DNA of 64,000 bases, taken from positions 57,659 to 121,658 of the forward strand of contig CAIRYK010000071.1 in assembly GCA_903882805.1 (NCBI GenBank). Direction: 5' to 3'. Position 1 is the first letter of the stretch. The number at the start of each line of letters is the position of its first letter. The translations under genes were made by a program, and so were the position numbers. Under the pieces are notes generated by a model. That model saw nothing but the letters and a program-made list of their open reading frames with translations, did not search any database and had not been told where the DNA came from. Below, in pieces: positions 9,723-18,498 of the stretch. Source of the stretch: an uncultured Bacteroidota bacterium (lineage in GTDB: Bacteria; Bacteroidota; Bacteroidia; Chitinophagales; Chitinophagaceae).

Positions 9723-10063
9723 CTATCCATACATTTTGTTAATATTCCTACACTCTTCCAAGTATTCAAAATAAACAATTAGGGCTTTTACATCGTCACC
9801 ATTTGCCATTTCCAGAAATGGGTTTTCCCAAAAACTTGTATTATCAACATTATATTTCCTATAAAACCACTCAGAAAACCATTTTCCCCAAAATATTCAT
9901 CCATTACAGCGCCTTCTTGTATTGCTGTGAAGTATCCAATCTGATACCCAGAAATAAATGTGGTAAGTCTTGATATTCTCGCTTCACCCAAATACATTGC
10001 TGGATGAATACGAACCACCTTCTATAAAAAATCAACCAATCCACTATTCCTAGTATTGTCCAT
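9723..10063 (-). pseudogene. Decayed gene (RPAMYLG-like family) with a nonsense codon and a frameshift
   Basis: Three collinear pieces read as one protein of about 112 residues. The first piece is 13 codons from the ATG at 10063, ended by an in-frame TAG at 10022-10024. The second reads KVVRIHPAMYLGEARISRL through MDEYFGENGF in the same frame. The third runs in a different frame from about 9875 (SEWFYRKYNVDNTSFW through ECRNINKMYG) to a stop at 9723-9725. The frame change falls at a run of four T on the coding strand (9875-9878), where one extra T restores the frame; GAG in place of TAG would remove the nonsense codon. Function is unknown; the MYLG motif recurs in small uncharacterised proteins, some near toxin-immunity loci (recalled, not checked). 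The next gene is a YbbC/YhhH immunity-like protein. Confidence 0.7.
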
Positions 10064-10079
10064 TACTCACTAATTATCA

Positions 10080-10409
10080 CTATTTGGAATGAAAAACCGT
10101 TATTATACTGCCATCTTTTTTTGCTATTTCAGCATGTAACACACCACCTGATACAACAGTCAACATTTTGTGTCCATTTATTAAGTTCCATCCACTTTCT
10201 GACTTCGTGCCTGTTACAATCCAAACTGAATCACCAATTAGTTTGGCAATAAACGGGCGTTCTTTGTAGATGTCATTTCCAAAAATAGGAATCCAAACTG
10301 CCTCTGCAATTTTTACAGCAGTGGCACTATCCGGAACGAAGGACGATTGAGCACTTGCAAGTAAAAATGTATTCATTGGAATAAGAAACAATAACGAGAA
10401 CTTTGACAT
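10080..10409 (-). CDS. YbbC/YhhH family protein (NTF2-fold immunity-like) with signal peptide
   Basis: Protein of 109 residues with an N-terminal hydrophobic signal-like segment (SLLFLIPMNTFLLASAQ). The following domain resembles the YbbC/YhhH (Imm-NTF2-2) family: SATAVKIAEAVWIPIFGNDI, then YKERPFIAKL, then DSVWIVTGT, then GGVLHAEIAKKDGSI. Members are predicted immunity or housekeeping NTF2-fold proteins, often encoded with polymorphic toxins; no toxin gene is seen here. The neighbouring gene at 9723-10063 is broken, which suggests an orphan remnant of an accessory cluster. Function as immunity is inference. Confidence 0.8.
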   Translation of the reverse strand: MSKFSLLFLIPMNTFLLASAQSSFVPDSATAVKIAEAVWIPIFGNDIYKERPFIAKLIGDSVWIVTGTKSESGWNLINGHKMLTVVSGGVLHAEIAKKDGSIITVFHSK

Positions 10410-10494
10410 ATTACTTCTTCTAAAGAAAATTAAACAACCTAGAACATAACCCTAACTTCAAATCTACTAAAGGCAACGCTCAACTACCCATACG

Positions 10495-10523
10495 ACAAAA
10501 AGCCACTCAAATAGAGTGGCTTT
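10495..10523 (-). terminator. Terminator of the L28-L33-DUF4295 operon
   Basis: Stem AAAGCCACTC (10499-10508), 5-nt loop, GAGTGGCTTT (10514-10523). On the minus strand the stem is followed by TTT and lies about 60 nt past the DUF4295 stop. Confidence 0.8.
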
Positions 10524-10581
10524 CCGAGGTAATATGTTTATAAGCCCTAAGGATAACTGGCGCTTAGGATTTAAGGGGCGG

Positions 10582-10755
10582 CTACTTAACGTTTGCCATA
10601 TAGTCTTTAATCTTGTCCTTGTGCACCATACCTTCTTTAAAGGTATATGCTCCGGTTTTAGGACTACGAACAGCTTTAATTATTTTAGTATAATTTTTAG
10701 CTTCCAAAGCCTGCTTTGGGTCTTTTTTAATCGCGGTTTTAGCTGCTTTTGCCAT
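10582..10755 (-). CDS. DUF4295 family small ribosome-associated-locus protein
   Basis: A 57-residue basic protein starting MAKAAKTAIKKDPKQALEAK and ending HKDKIKDYMANVK. In Bacteroidota a DUF4295 gene of this size regularly follows rpmB and rpmG, as it does here (21-nt gap to rpmG). Its role is not known; the context and Lys-rich composition suggest a ribosomal function. The terminator just downstream marks the end of the three-gene unit. Confidence 0.88.
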   Translation of the reverse strand: MAKAAKTAIKKDPKQALEAKNYTKIIKAVRSPKTGAYTFKEGMVHKDKIKDYMANVK

Positions 10756-10775
10756 CGCTTAATATTTTAAGGAGA

Positions 10776-10958
10776 TTATTTAATTTCTTTGTGAACGGTT
10801 ACACGCTTCAGAATTCTGTTGTATTTCTTCAATTCCAGACGTTCTGTAGTAGTTTTTTTGTTTTTTGTAGTAATGTAACGGCTGGTGCCGGGCATACCAC
10901 TATTTTTATGCTCAGTGCATTCCATTATTACCTGAACGCGGTTTCCTTTTTTTGCCAT
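10776..10958 (-). CDS. rpmG: 50S ribosomal protein L33
   Basis: Small basic ribosomal protein of 60 residues ([40 protein letters not shown]), the usual Bacteroidota form. It carries only one Cys in the region, so it is the zinc-independent type. It lies between rpmB and the DUF4295 gene on the same strand with short gaps. Confidence 0.97.
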   Translation of the reverse strand: MAKKGNRVQVIMECTEHKNSGMPGTSRYITTKNKKTTTERLELKKYNRILKRVTVHKEIK

Positions 10959-10986
10959 TTTAAAATGTTTTTATGCTTTACAGAAA

Positions 10987-11223
10987 TTAGATAGCTACAC
11001 CTCTTGAGCGAAGTTCTTTAACAGTACTCAACAGTCCGTTTTTGTTGATAGTACGGATAGCGTCGGTGCTTAATTTCAGTGTTACCCAACGGTCTTCTTC
11101 TGGAAGGAAGAAACGCTTAGTCTGCAAATTAGGCAGAAAACGACGCTTTGATTTCTTGTTAGAGAAAGACACTTTGTGGCCTACCACTGGTTTTCTACCT
11201 GTTACCTGACAAACGCGAGCCAT
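10987..11223 (-). CDS. rpmB: 50S ribosomal protein L28
   Basis: Large-subunit protein of 78 residues with the typical start MARVCQVTGRKPVVGHKVSF and the central RRFLPNLQTKRFFLPEEDRW. It is the first gene of the rpmB-rpmG-DUF4295 operon. Upstream on the minus strand a GACCTTTG box (near 11266-11273) resembles the Bacteroidota -7 element. Confidence 0.97.
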   Translation of the reverse strand: MARVCQVTGRKPVVGHKVSFSNKKSKRRFLPNLQTKRFFLPEEDRWVTLKLSTDAIRTINKNGLLSTVKELRSRGVAI

Positions 11224-11396
11224 GATTTATTATTTAGTTGTTTTGGGGATTAGTTTTTTTTGGGACTGCAAAGGTCTTGTATTTTTACGTAACAACAAAA
11301 TAATTTCCCAATTATTTTGCACAAACGTAAATTCCAGTTCGTCCGAGGTGCAAATGTAGGTAAATAAACTATTATTATTTCGTTATCTACCTGTTT

Positions 11397-11693
11397 TTAT
11401 CGTACCGGTACATTTTTTTGCTCCAGATAGTTGCAATTTTCCATGCTACCCAGCCTGAACGTGACAGGAATGTGTGCATTTTGCATCTTTAACTCCTGCC
11501 GACAAAAGAAGCCTAACCGCTGCGTGTAAAAATTTGCCGGAACCTGCAACGGTCTAAGCAGCTGCGAGGCTGGCTTTTTTATAGCTGCCGTTGTTTTAAC
11601 CATGGTCCATTTGCCCGACGCCTGCAGCTTAATACCCTGAGCGCACAGCCGGACCGCCCCCGGAAATAACAAAACCACTATCAAACGCTTCAT
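11397..11693 (-). CDS. Small secreted hypothetical protein
   Basis: Protein of 98 residues with an N-terminal signal-like stretch (MKRLIVVLLFPGAVRLCAQ), so probably periplasmic or outer-membrane associated. The C-terminal part FFCRQELKMQNAHIPVTFRL followed by GSMENCNYLEQK has the look of a conserved motif seen in short Chitinophagaceae proteins (recalled, not checked). It contains two Cys that could pair. No function is assigned. It lies 37 nt downstream of the DMP19-like gene on the same strand. Confidence 0.65.
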   Translation of the reverse strand: MKRLIVVLLFPGAVRLCAQGIKLQASGKWTMVKTTAAIKKPASQLLRPLQVPANFYTQRLGFFCRQELKMQNAHIPVTFRLGSMENCNYLEQKNVPVR

Positions 11694-11730
11694 ATACCTA
11701 CCTTAAGTTGTTGGTTAATAATATGGTCAC

Positions 11731-12249
11731 TTAGGAAGCGCCTTCTGTTCGCACAAACTCCTGAAGGTTTGCCAAAGCATATTTCAATATCAAATCTACA
11801 GCAATGGGGTTATATATCAGAAAAGCTTCGTCGAGCGGTGCAAATTCCTGAAACTCATTATATAATTTTGCGAACTCTTCAACCGACGTTGGTGTATCGA
11901 GCCGCTCACTATTGAGCACATATATTTGCAATGCCTTATCCATAGTCTCCGACATCTCCTTACACCCCAGCGCTTCAAACTGAATTACCAACTCCGGCAA
12001 CAGTCCTACATAACCATTCTGAATTAGCTGAATGAACCCACCCTGCCCCACTTGCATTTGCACATAGTCGAAAGTGAGCAACAACCGCTGACCCGGATTG
12101 AGCTCGTCCAAAAAATCGAAAGAGTTGCGACGATACAATTCTTCATGCAGCGGGGCTGTAAACACATCGTATAGTATGCTGCTATCGCCAGTGAGTTTTG
12201 CAGCTTCTATTTCTGTGATACTTACGAATGGCAGAAAATTGTTGTCCAT
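11731..12249 (-). CDS. DMP19 (DUF4375) family protein
   Basis: Soluble protein of about 172 residues from the ATG at 12249 (MDNNFLPFVSITEIEAAKL). The conserved DUF4375 core is visible: LTFDYVQMQVGQGGFIQLIQ, then LPELVIQFEALGCKEMSETM. Related proteins include DMP19, a DNA-mimic from Neisseria, but many members have no known role. An in-frame start at 12315 would overlap the divergent yeiH start and adds a weak leader, so it is less likely. Divergent transcription with the YeiH gene shares a short intergenic region. Confidence 0.8.
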   Translation of the reverse strand: MDNNFLPFVSITEIEAAKLTGDSSILYDVFTAPLHEELYRRNSFDFLDELNPGQRLLLTFDYVQMQVGQGGFIQLIQNGYVGLLPELVIQFEALGCKEMSETMDKALQIYVLNSERLDTPTSVEEFAKLYNEFQEFAPLDEAFLIYNPIAVDLILKYALANLQEFVRTEGAS

Positions 12250-12302
12250 AATATTATCTTTGACCGGAAACTTATTTATAAAATAGCTGCAAATATCTAT
12301 TA

Positions 12303-13280
12303 ATGAAGGGAACATTACTCAATTTGCCCAATACTGCGCGACAAATTATCTTCGTTTTATGCCTCGTCTGTTGTATCGTTCTTCCTATCGATCCTCCGCT
12401 GGCATTGCTTATGGGCCTTATTATAGCGTTGGTGGTAGGCCATCCGTTCTTGAGCATGAACAAAAAAGCAACAACGCTGTTGCTGCAGGTTTCGGTAGTG
12501 TGTCTGGGCTTTAAAATAAACTTCGAGGAAGCTATGAAGGCTGGTAAGGATGGTTTTCTGTTTACGGTAGGCACAATAGCGGCAACGCTTATAGCAGGTT
12601 ATTTTATTGGCAAGAAACTTAAAATAGATAAAAACACATCCACACTTATATCAAACGGCACCGCTATCTGCGGCGGCAGCGCCATAGCAGCCATTGCCCC
12701 GATTATTAAGGCCAATGACGAACAGATTAGCGTATCGTTGGGCACTATTTTTATACTCAACTCTATAGCGCTGTTCATCTTCCCATGGATAGGCGCACAC
12801 CTCATTCATTTTACCGACGAGCAGTTTGGCACCTGGTGCGCCATAGCTATTCACGACACAAGTTCGGTAGTGGGCGCTGCGGGCAAGTTTAGCCAAAAGG
12901 CGCTGACTGTGGCTACTACCATTAAGCTGGAGCGCGCCCTCTGGATAATTCCACTATCGTTGCTTACCGCCTATTTCCAGAAGAGCACAGGGAAAATAAA
13001 AATACCCTACTTCATTTTCTATTTTCTGCTGGCCATTTTGGTGTCTACCTACCTGCCTGCCTACCTACCCGCGCTCAACGCTCCTATTGCCGATAACACA
13101 TTATTTATGTGGGTGTACAAATTTGGCCGATTGGGGCTGGTTGTCACTTTGTTTTTAATAGGCTCAGGCCTATCGCTGAAAACCATTACTGCTGTTGGCT
13201 GGCGACCTATACTACAGGGCGTATTATTGTGGCTGATTATTGGCAGCCTATCGCTGGTGGTCATTAAGAATGTTCTGTAA
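12303..13280 (+). CDS. YeiH/UPF0324 family membrane protein (putative sulfate exporter)
   Basis: Polytopic inner-membrane protein, 325 residues, about nine to ten helices. Family motifs are visible: VSVVCLGFKINFEEAMKAG, NGTAICGGSAIAAIAPIIKA and AIHDTSSVVGAAGKF, then the basic loop KLERALWIIP. Homologues are called putative sulfate exporters from weak evidence. No sulfur gene is adjacent, so the substrate is open. Confidence 0.92.
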   Translation: MKGTLLNLPNTARQIIFVLCLVCCIVLPIDPPLALLMGLIIALVVGHPFLSMNKKATTLLLQVSVVCLGFKINFEEAMKAGKDGFLFTVGTIAATLIAGYFIGKKLKIDKNTSTLISNGTAICGGSAIAAIAPIIKANDEQISVSLGTIFILNSIALFIFPWIGAHLIHFTDEQFGTWCAIAIHDTSSVVGAAGKFSQKALTVATTIKLERALWIIPLSLLTAYFQKSTGKIKIPYFIFYFLLAILVSTYLPAYLPALNAPIADNTLFMWVYKFGRLGLVVTLFLIGSGLSLKTITAVGWRPILQGVLLWLIIGSLSLVVIKNVL

Positions 13281-13327
13281 CCGACCAACTGCCATCAAAT
13301 AATCCTTTATAAATAGCCTTTCGTTTA

Positions 13328-13801
13328 ATGCATATAGAAATCTGGTCGCTGGGTAAAGAAAATGACGCCTTTATAGATGAAGGTATCAAATACTATTTTC
13401 AGAAAACCAAACCCTGGAACAGTATAGACCTGGTGATATTGCAAACGCCAAAAAAAACTGCCACTACCGATGTAGAACGCACTAAACTACAAGAGGAGGA
13501 ACTGTTGCTAAAACGCTTACAACCCGGGCATTACCTTATTTTGCTCGACGAACGCGGCAAGGCGCTAAACTCTATTCAGTGGTCGCAACAGTTTCAGCAG
13601 TGTATGAATCAGGGTGTAAAGACGCTGATAATACTAATAGGCGGCGCTTTTGGGGTAACTAAAAACATAAAAAAAAGAGCCAACCAATGTTGGTCGCTAT
13701 CTAATCTGGTCTTCCCGCACCAACTTGTGCGCCTCATAGTAGCAGAACAAACATACCGCGCATTCAGCATTCTCAACAACTCGCCCTACCACCATGTGTA
13801 A
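13328..13801 (+). CDS. rlmH: 23S rRNA (pseudouridine-1915-N3)-methyltransferase
   Basis: SPOUT-class methyltransferase acting on helix 69 of 70S ribosomes. The 157-residue length is standard. The trefoil-knot SAM site is visible as LIILIGGAFGV and WSLSNLVFPHQLVRLIVAEQ, and the protein ends in the family signature SPYHH. It is 47 nt after the YeiH gene on the same strand. Confidence 0.97.
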   Translation: MHIEIWSLGKENDAFIDEGIKYYFQKTKPWNSIDLVILQTPKKTATTDVERTKLQEEELLLKRLQPGHYLILLDERGKALNSIQWSQQFQQCMNQGVKTLIILIGGAFGVTKNIKKRANQCWSLSNLVFPHQLVRLIVAEQTYRAFSILNNSPYHHV

Positions 13802-13955
13802 GAAAACAGGTGATTTCAAGTGTGAAATTGGTGTTGTAATTGGTTGTGGATTTTATTGTCAATAATAATGCGCTTACTTTTGACTTCGACAACCCGTAAT
13901 GACATTATATGTGGTTGCCTGATTTAAACCAGGAGCAATCCAAAACAAAAACTTC

Positions 13956-14573
13956 ATGAGTTTCACTATAATCATAATCGCGGTTACCTGTCTAGTCTCG
14001 TTCAGCGCATTCAATAATCGCGACATTTACAATAAACTGATCCTGTACCCGTACGGTATGAGTACGCCGGCAGAGTATTACAGGCTTATCACCTCCGGCT
14101 TTTTGCATGCCGACATTCAGCATTTGCTGTTCAATATGTTTACGCTGTATTTCTTTGGCAAAAACATAGAATACGTATTTCAGCAAATCAGTTTTGCCGG
14201 TTTGTTTCTGGTTTTGTACCTCACCGGCATTGTTATTTCTTCTCTACCAGCTATGGTCAAGCATCGCAACCATAGTTACTATATGGCATTAGGCGCTTCG
14301 GGTGGCGTATCGTCTATTTTGTTTGCCTCAGTTTACTACTTCCCATGGGCGCGCATTTCGTTTTTCGGCATAGATGCACTGGCAATTCCGGGCATCATAT
14401 TTGCTGTTTTATACCTGGCCTATTCGGCCTATATGGATAAGAAAGGCAACGATAACATAGGACATGACGCACACTTTTGGGGCGCTGTATACGGTTTTAT
14501 ATTCGCGTTCTTAGTCGACCCAAGCCATGGACGTAGCTTTATAGATCAACTATTGCATCCATCGTTTCAGTAA
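13956..14573 (+). CDS. Rhomboid family intramembrane serine protease
   Basis: Six-helix membrane protease of 205 residues. The catalytic dyad is present: Ser115 in GASG (ALGASGGVSSILFASVY) and His173 in DAHFWGAVYGF. The helix-2 motif HADIQHLLFNMFTLYFFG (His, Asn) is the oxyanion-site pattern. No extra domains. A TACTTTTG box at 13875-13882 is a plausible -7 promoter element. Convergent with tilS, with only 7 nt between the two stops. Substrates are unknown. Confidence 0.94.
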   Translation: MSFTIIIIAVTCLVSFSAFNNRDIYNKLILYPYGMSTPAEYYRLITSGFLHADIQHLLFNMFTLYFFGKNIEYVFQQISFAGLFLVLYLTGIVISSLPAMVKHRNHSYYMALGASGGVSSILFASVYYFPWARISFFGIDALAIPGIIFAVLYLAYSAYMDKKGNDNIGHDAHFWGAVYGFIFAFLVDPSHGRSFIDQLLHPSFQ

Positions 14574-14580
14574 GGGACAA

Positions 14581-15915
14581 TTAGATCGTGGTACGTGTCA
14601 CCAGCAATACTTTATCTGAGTTGTCGGTTACTTTAAACCGTTCGTCGATCCTAATACCCGCTACCCATGCTATGCGTTTGCTGCACTCCAGCAACCAAAT
14701 ATTTTCTTTTTCGGGCAGCGAAGTTTTCAGGTCAATTAGGAGTCGGCTAACCTTCTTTTTTTTCATACCCATACCCAACGGATAGAAATAGTCGCCGGTA
14801 CGCTTACGCCGCAATAGCAATGGAAAACTCAAATGCTTGGCGCTCAAGCAAGCAATATCGGGCGAGGTAGGCAATACATGAGGCCTGTCGGCAATGGCGA
14901 AAGTAAATTTATGTGTAGCAGTAATAATTTGGCAGGGCGATGCTTCTACCAATATAAAATCTGTTTCTTCTGTAGGCAAGGTTGTTACAATCAAAAAATC
15001 GCGGTTTTTAATAACCCTGTGCGTTCCAGACGATACGTACTTACCGGTCTCGGCAGCAAGTAAATGTATTATTTGCGGCGTCTGACCAGAGGTAAAGCCA
15101 AAAGGCTGCAATAACTCATAAATTATGGTTGCAAGCGGCTGTCGGTTTTTAAATTTCAGAATAGGCAGGTAGTAGTCGTTGCCGCGCTGCTGTAGCAGTT
15201 TTTTGCGTTCCCCATCGATAGCCTTTTTATATAGCAATTCAGCTTCAGCAAAACGCACAATACTATCGTTTACATTCTTTATTGCATTCGGGAACATACG
15301 TTCCACCACCGGAATCAGATTATGGCGAATATCGTTGCGCAAATAATCATCCGTTGCATTCGACGCATCTTCACGAAACGGCACCTGATGCACCCCGGCA
15401 TAGGCAGTTATTTGTTCTTTTGTTGCAAACAACATAGGGCGCACTATATTGCCATTTTCGGGTCTGATACCGTGTAAACCGCTTATGCCCGTACCCTTAA
15501 ACAGATTGATGAGCAAGGTCTCCATATTGTCGTTAGCATGGTGAGCTGTTACAATTTTCTTATAGGCAAATTCCTTGCACAGGGCATCAAACCAGTCGTA
15601 CCTAAGTTTGCGGGCGCCTTCCTGCGTACCCATTTTCCATTCGGCGATTGTTTTTTTGGTATCGAACCTAACGCTATGTAGCCGCACATGATTGCTGTAA
15701 CACCAGTCGCTCACCAGCCGTTCATCCAGATCAGACTCCGCACCACGCAGTCCAAAATTGCAATGAGCAACGGAAAAAAGTATAGAACTGTTCAGGAATA
15801 AGTGCGCCATAACCATAGAGTCGCAGCCGCCGCTCACCGCCAACAATACTCGATCATCGCCTGCAAGGCTACAAACCTTCGCAAACTCTTCCTTAAACTT
15901 ATCTATAAATGCCAT
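14581..15915 (-). CDS. tilS: tRNA(Ile)-lysidine synthase
   Basis: Modifies C34 of tRNA-Ile(CAU) to lysidine, changing its codon meaning from AUG to AUA; essential in most bacteria. The N-terminal PP-loop ATPase is seen as AVSGGCDSMVMAHL, with further motifs VTAHHANDNMETLL and GLHGIRPENGNIVRPM. The C-terminal domain contains LLRRKRTGDYFYPLGMGMKK. The 444-residue length is normal for Bacteroidota. Confidence 0.96.
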   Translation of the reverse strand: MAFIDKFKEEFAKVCSLAGDDRVLLAVSGGCDSMVMAHLFLNSSILFSVAHCNFGLRGAESDLDERLVSDWCYSNHVRLHSVRFDTKKTIAEWKMGTQEGARKLRYDWFDALCKEFAYKKIVTAHHANDNMETLLINLFKGTGISGLHGIRPENGNIVRPMLFATKEQITAYAGVHQVPFREDASNATDDYLRNDIRHNLIPVVERMFPNAIKNVNDSIVRFAEAELLYKKAIDGERKKLLQQRGNDYYLPILKFKNRQPLATIIYELLQPFGFTSGQTPQIIHLLAAETGKYVSSGTHRVIKNRDFLIVTTLPTEETDFILVEASPCQIITATHKFTFAIADRPHVLPTSPDIACLSAKHLSFPLLLRRKRTGDYFYPLGMGMKKKKVSRLLIDLKTSLPEKENIWLLECSKRIAWVAGIRIDERFKVTDNSDKVLLVTRTTI

Positions 15916-15956
15916 CTAAATATTCATATTATTTTTACAATATCCACACCTTGAGC

Positions 15957-16292
15957 TTAATACACAAGATCTTCGTATGCAGCCTGCAGTTCGTTGTAGC
16001 TATGCATATCCTTAGCCGCTTTGGCCTGCGCCATCCCTTGTTCGTAAATCGCCGTTGCCCTTTCGGTATCCTGAACGCGTTCTAATAGTTTGCCCAAATG
16101 GTAGTAAGTAGCAACGTAGGCAGGGTCGTTGGTATGGTTTAGCTCAAAGTGCAACCGTGCGCTTGCTTCGTCGCCCTGCTTCACATACTCCAGCGCCAAA
16201 GCATGATTCAAGAAACAATCGTTTGGAGTTGCTGCCAGAAAATGTTTGAGTTTTTCAATCCTGTCTGTCATAGGTAACATATTATTGTCCAA
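15957..16292 (-). CDS. Tetratricopeptide repeat protein
   Basis: Soluble helical protein of 111 residues with about two to three TPR units: CFLNHALALEYVKQGDEAS, YVATYYHLGKLLERVQDTER, ATAIYEQGMAQAKAAKD. A second start (MTDRIEKL) lies seven codons in. TPRs mediate protein contacts; the partner is unknown. It lies 41 nt upstream of tilS on the same strand and could be co-transcribed with it. Confidence 0.85.
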   Translation of the reverse strand: MDNNMLPMTDRIEKLKHFLAATPNDCFLNHALALEYVKQGDEASARLHFELNHTNDPAYVATYYHLGKLLERVQDTERATAIYEQGMAQAKAAKDMHSYNELQAAYEDLVY

Positions 16293-16340
16293 AAATAGCG
16301 TTTTTTAGCGGGTCTGCTACCGTGACAACAAATACCCAAA

Positions 16341-16378
16341 ACTATAACGGCTGCCCGTCGACGAGCAGCCGTTATAGT
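16341..16378 (-). terminator. Hairpin after the PNGase F-like gene
   Basis: Perfect 14-bp stem (ACTATAACGGCTGC, 16341-16354; complement 16365-16378) around a 10-nt loop, 19 nt past the stop of the minus-strand gene at 16398. Confidence 0.75.
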
Positions 16379-16397
16379 ATAAATACGTGTACATCTA

Positions 16398-18383
16398 TTA
16401 CTTAGCTATAAGCAGTCGCGTACTTAGCTTTTGCGCATCAGCATCTGTATACACTATTGTGTACACGCCGTTGGTAAGATCGGCAACATTTATTTGTTGA
16501 TGAGCAGTTGTAGTTTTAGTTTCCACCACTACTCTACCCAACATATCAAATATTTGTATTGTGCCAGATACTACCTGTAATCCTGTAAGGTCAACGTTAA
16601 CCATACCTTGCGCCGGGTTCGGACTAGCCTCTATACCCATTTCGCCAACGGTCAGCGATTTGAAACCAACTGGATTAACCACATAAAAATATTGAGTAAA
16701 ACCGCAGCCAAAATCGTTGTTGTAAGTGCCGGTATAATTGTAGCCATTCATAGGTATGTTAGCGCCTGTGCCCGTTACCTTGCGCACATTCAGGTAACCA
16801 GAATTGATGCCTATATCTGGATTACGGGCAAATACCCACCATTGCAATCCATCGCAACTGCTATCATAAACAACAAATTTGTAGAAACCTGTAGATAAAT
16901 CGATCGTATCGGTGTACAAGGTATTGATGGTAGCGCCCGAGCGGCGTTTCACAATATTATCCTGCATGTCGTAAATGATCCAGCTTGTTTCGCTGATTGA
17001 CGATCCGGTAGCGATAGGTTCGTTGTTGGGTTTGAACAGCACGCGGAACGTACTTGGCCAAAGCGGAGCAGAACGAAACTGTGAGTTCATAATATTATTT
17101 GTAGTGTCGGCATCTTTACGACCATTTACTGAAACAATTTTTGCAGCAAACTTATGTAACGCAGTATCGCCTGCCAACGGATTGAAACCGGGTATTAGAC
17201 CCAACTTTATTTCTTTATCCTCAAAAGTCTTAAGATGGCCGACCCATGTGTAGGTAAGGTTCATAGCGCCATCCAAGCCATATTTAAACGTAATAGAGTC
17301 GATTGTTGCAGCGCCGCGATTTTTGATACGCAGCGTTGGCGCTCCACCTATTGGATTTTCTCTAAAATGGTTTTCATTGTTTGTGGGCGCTATAATATCA
17401 TCTATTGCAGCATCCAGTGTTTTTTTCATACCGCCATAGTAAAACAATGTACCCTCTGTAGTGTAGCTGGCGCCGCCGTTACCCGCATAGTTTTCGAACT
17501 TAAAGCCGAGTAATGAACTTGAGCCGCTTACAACGCCCGGCAGTTTGTGATGAGCCGAGCTGACACTTGCGCCCGGGCACCAGTTGCCACGGTCGTAGAG
17601 CCATGTACCGGATTGAGGATAAAGCTGATTTCTGCCGCAATCGTTACGCCAGATACGGTAGCTATCTACAACGTTGTTGTTAAGATATACATAGTAGTAC
17701 TTAGAGCAAAACTCGCTGCAACCAGTATTATCATTACCATGTCCGGTAACAGTTACCTTCAGTTCAGCGCTCTCTGTACCATCCGGAGCTACTTCCATTG
17801 TGTTTGGAAAATGGGTATTAATGCTGTTTGCTCCCCCGCGAGAAGTATCGCCAAAGCCATAGCTACCGCCCCACACCCTGCGCACATCAAGTACTTCTCT
17901 ATCGGGCGCGCCCTCAATAAAAGCAAACTTGATATCCGCAGTAAAACCACCTGAATAGCCGGAATAAGATATTCTAATTTTTTCCGCATCATGCAGCAAA
18001 TTGGCATAATCGGTTACATCATAAACATAGCGTTGCGTCCAGGTGAACGGAGTGCGCGGAGCCGCGCCATTGGCATAAGGAGTAATAAGGCGTCCGAGCT
18101 CGAAAGTTTGGCCGCCAGATGTTATCAAATAATTTTGCACTGTATAATCCCAATCTCCACACCAGGTAGATCCTGTTGGGCAGGTGTGCTTACCGAGCGT
18201 AAATATCATATAGACATTACGATAGGTTTTTCCGGCAGCAGGAAACGAAACCAGCGAATCGTAATTGCCGTACCAGTCGAGGTTGGTATTATTGGCGCCA
18301 ACCCATGTCGTATCGCCGGGAGCGGCTTCAGCCATGCTGCTCATCCCGAAAAGTAAAGCCATCAGGCTCAAATATCTCTTCAT
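16398..18383 (-). CDS. Secreted PNGase F-like protein with T9SS sorting domain
   Basis: Large exported protein of 661 residues with a signal peptide (MKRYLSLMALLFGMSSMAEA). The region at about 25-330 resembles peptide-N-glycosidase F: WCGDWDYTVQNYL matches the loop holding catalytic Asp60 of the Elizabethkingia enzyme, GCSEFCSKYYY matches the loop with Glu206, and LYDRGNWCPG matches its late WCPG loop. By hand alignment the third reported residue (Glu118) appears to be Ser. The rest is beta-rich, and the last 75 residues (SPNPAQGMVNVDL, then LTNGVYTIVY) are a type A T9SS sorting domain, so it is secreted or surface-attached. A role in removing N-glycans from glycoproteins is inferred. Confidence 0.82.
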   Translation of the reverse strand: MKRYLSLMALLFGMSSMAEAAPGDTTWVGANNTNLDWYGNYDSLVSFPAAGKTYRNVYMIFTLGKHTCPTGSTWCGDWDYTVQNYLITSGGQTFELGRLITPYANGAAPRTPFTWTQRYVYDVTDYANLLHDAEKIRISYSGYSGGFTADIKFAFIEGAPDREVLDVRRVWGGSYGFGDTSRGGANSINTHFPNTMEVAPDGTESAELKVTVTGHGNDNTGCSEFCSKYYYVYLNNNVVDSYRIWRNDCGRNQLYPQSGTWLYDRGNWCPGASVSSAHHKLPGVVSGSSSLLGFKFENYAGNGGASYTTEGTLFYYGGMKKTLDAAIDDIIAPTNNENHFRENPIGGAPTLRIKNRGAATIDSITFKYGLDGAMNLTYTWVGHLKTFEDKEIKLGLIPGFNPLAGDTALHKFAAKIVSVNGRKDADTTNNIMNSQFRSAPLWPSTFRVLFKPNNEPIATGSSISETSWIIYDMQDNIVKRRSGATINTLYTDTIDLSTGFYKFVVYDSSCDGLQWWVFARNPDIGINSGYLNVRKVTGTGANIPMNGYNYTGTYNNDFGCGFTQYFYVVNPVGFKSLTVGEMGIEASPNPAQGMVNVDLTGLQVVSGTIQIFDMLGRVVVETKTTTAHQQINVADLTNGVYTIVYTDADAQKLSTRLLIAK

Positions 18384-18498
18384 TAAATTATGTTTATTTT
18401 TTTCCCAAAGATAAGATTATCGTTTTAACAATCTTGTTTACAATCAAAAGTAATCAGTAGCATTAAAAAAAGTACCTTTGCGCCCTTAAAAAAAATAT
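18384..18498. promoter_or_regulatory. Divergent promoter region between the PNGase-like gene and der
   Basis: Two Bacteroidota -7 boxes face away from each other: TATCTTTG on the minus strand (complement of 18406-18413) for the secreted protein and TACCTTTG at 18473-18480 for der, 18 nt before its ATG. The -33 TTG elements are not clear. Confidence 0.6.

Noticed and set aside
9593..9778. 61-codon minus-strand frame
   Set aside because: It runs out of frame across the restored reading of the decayed gene at 9723-10063.
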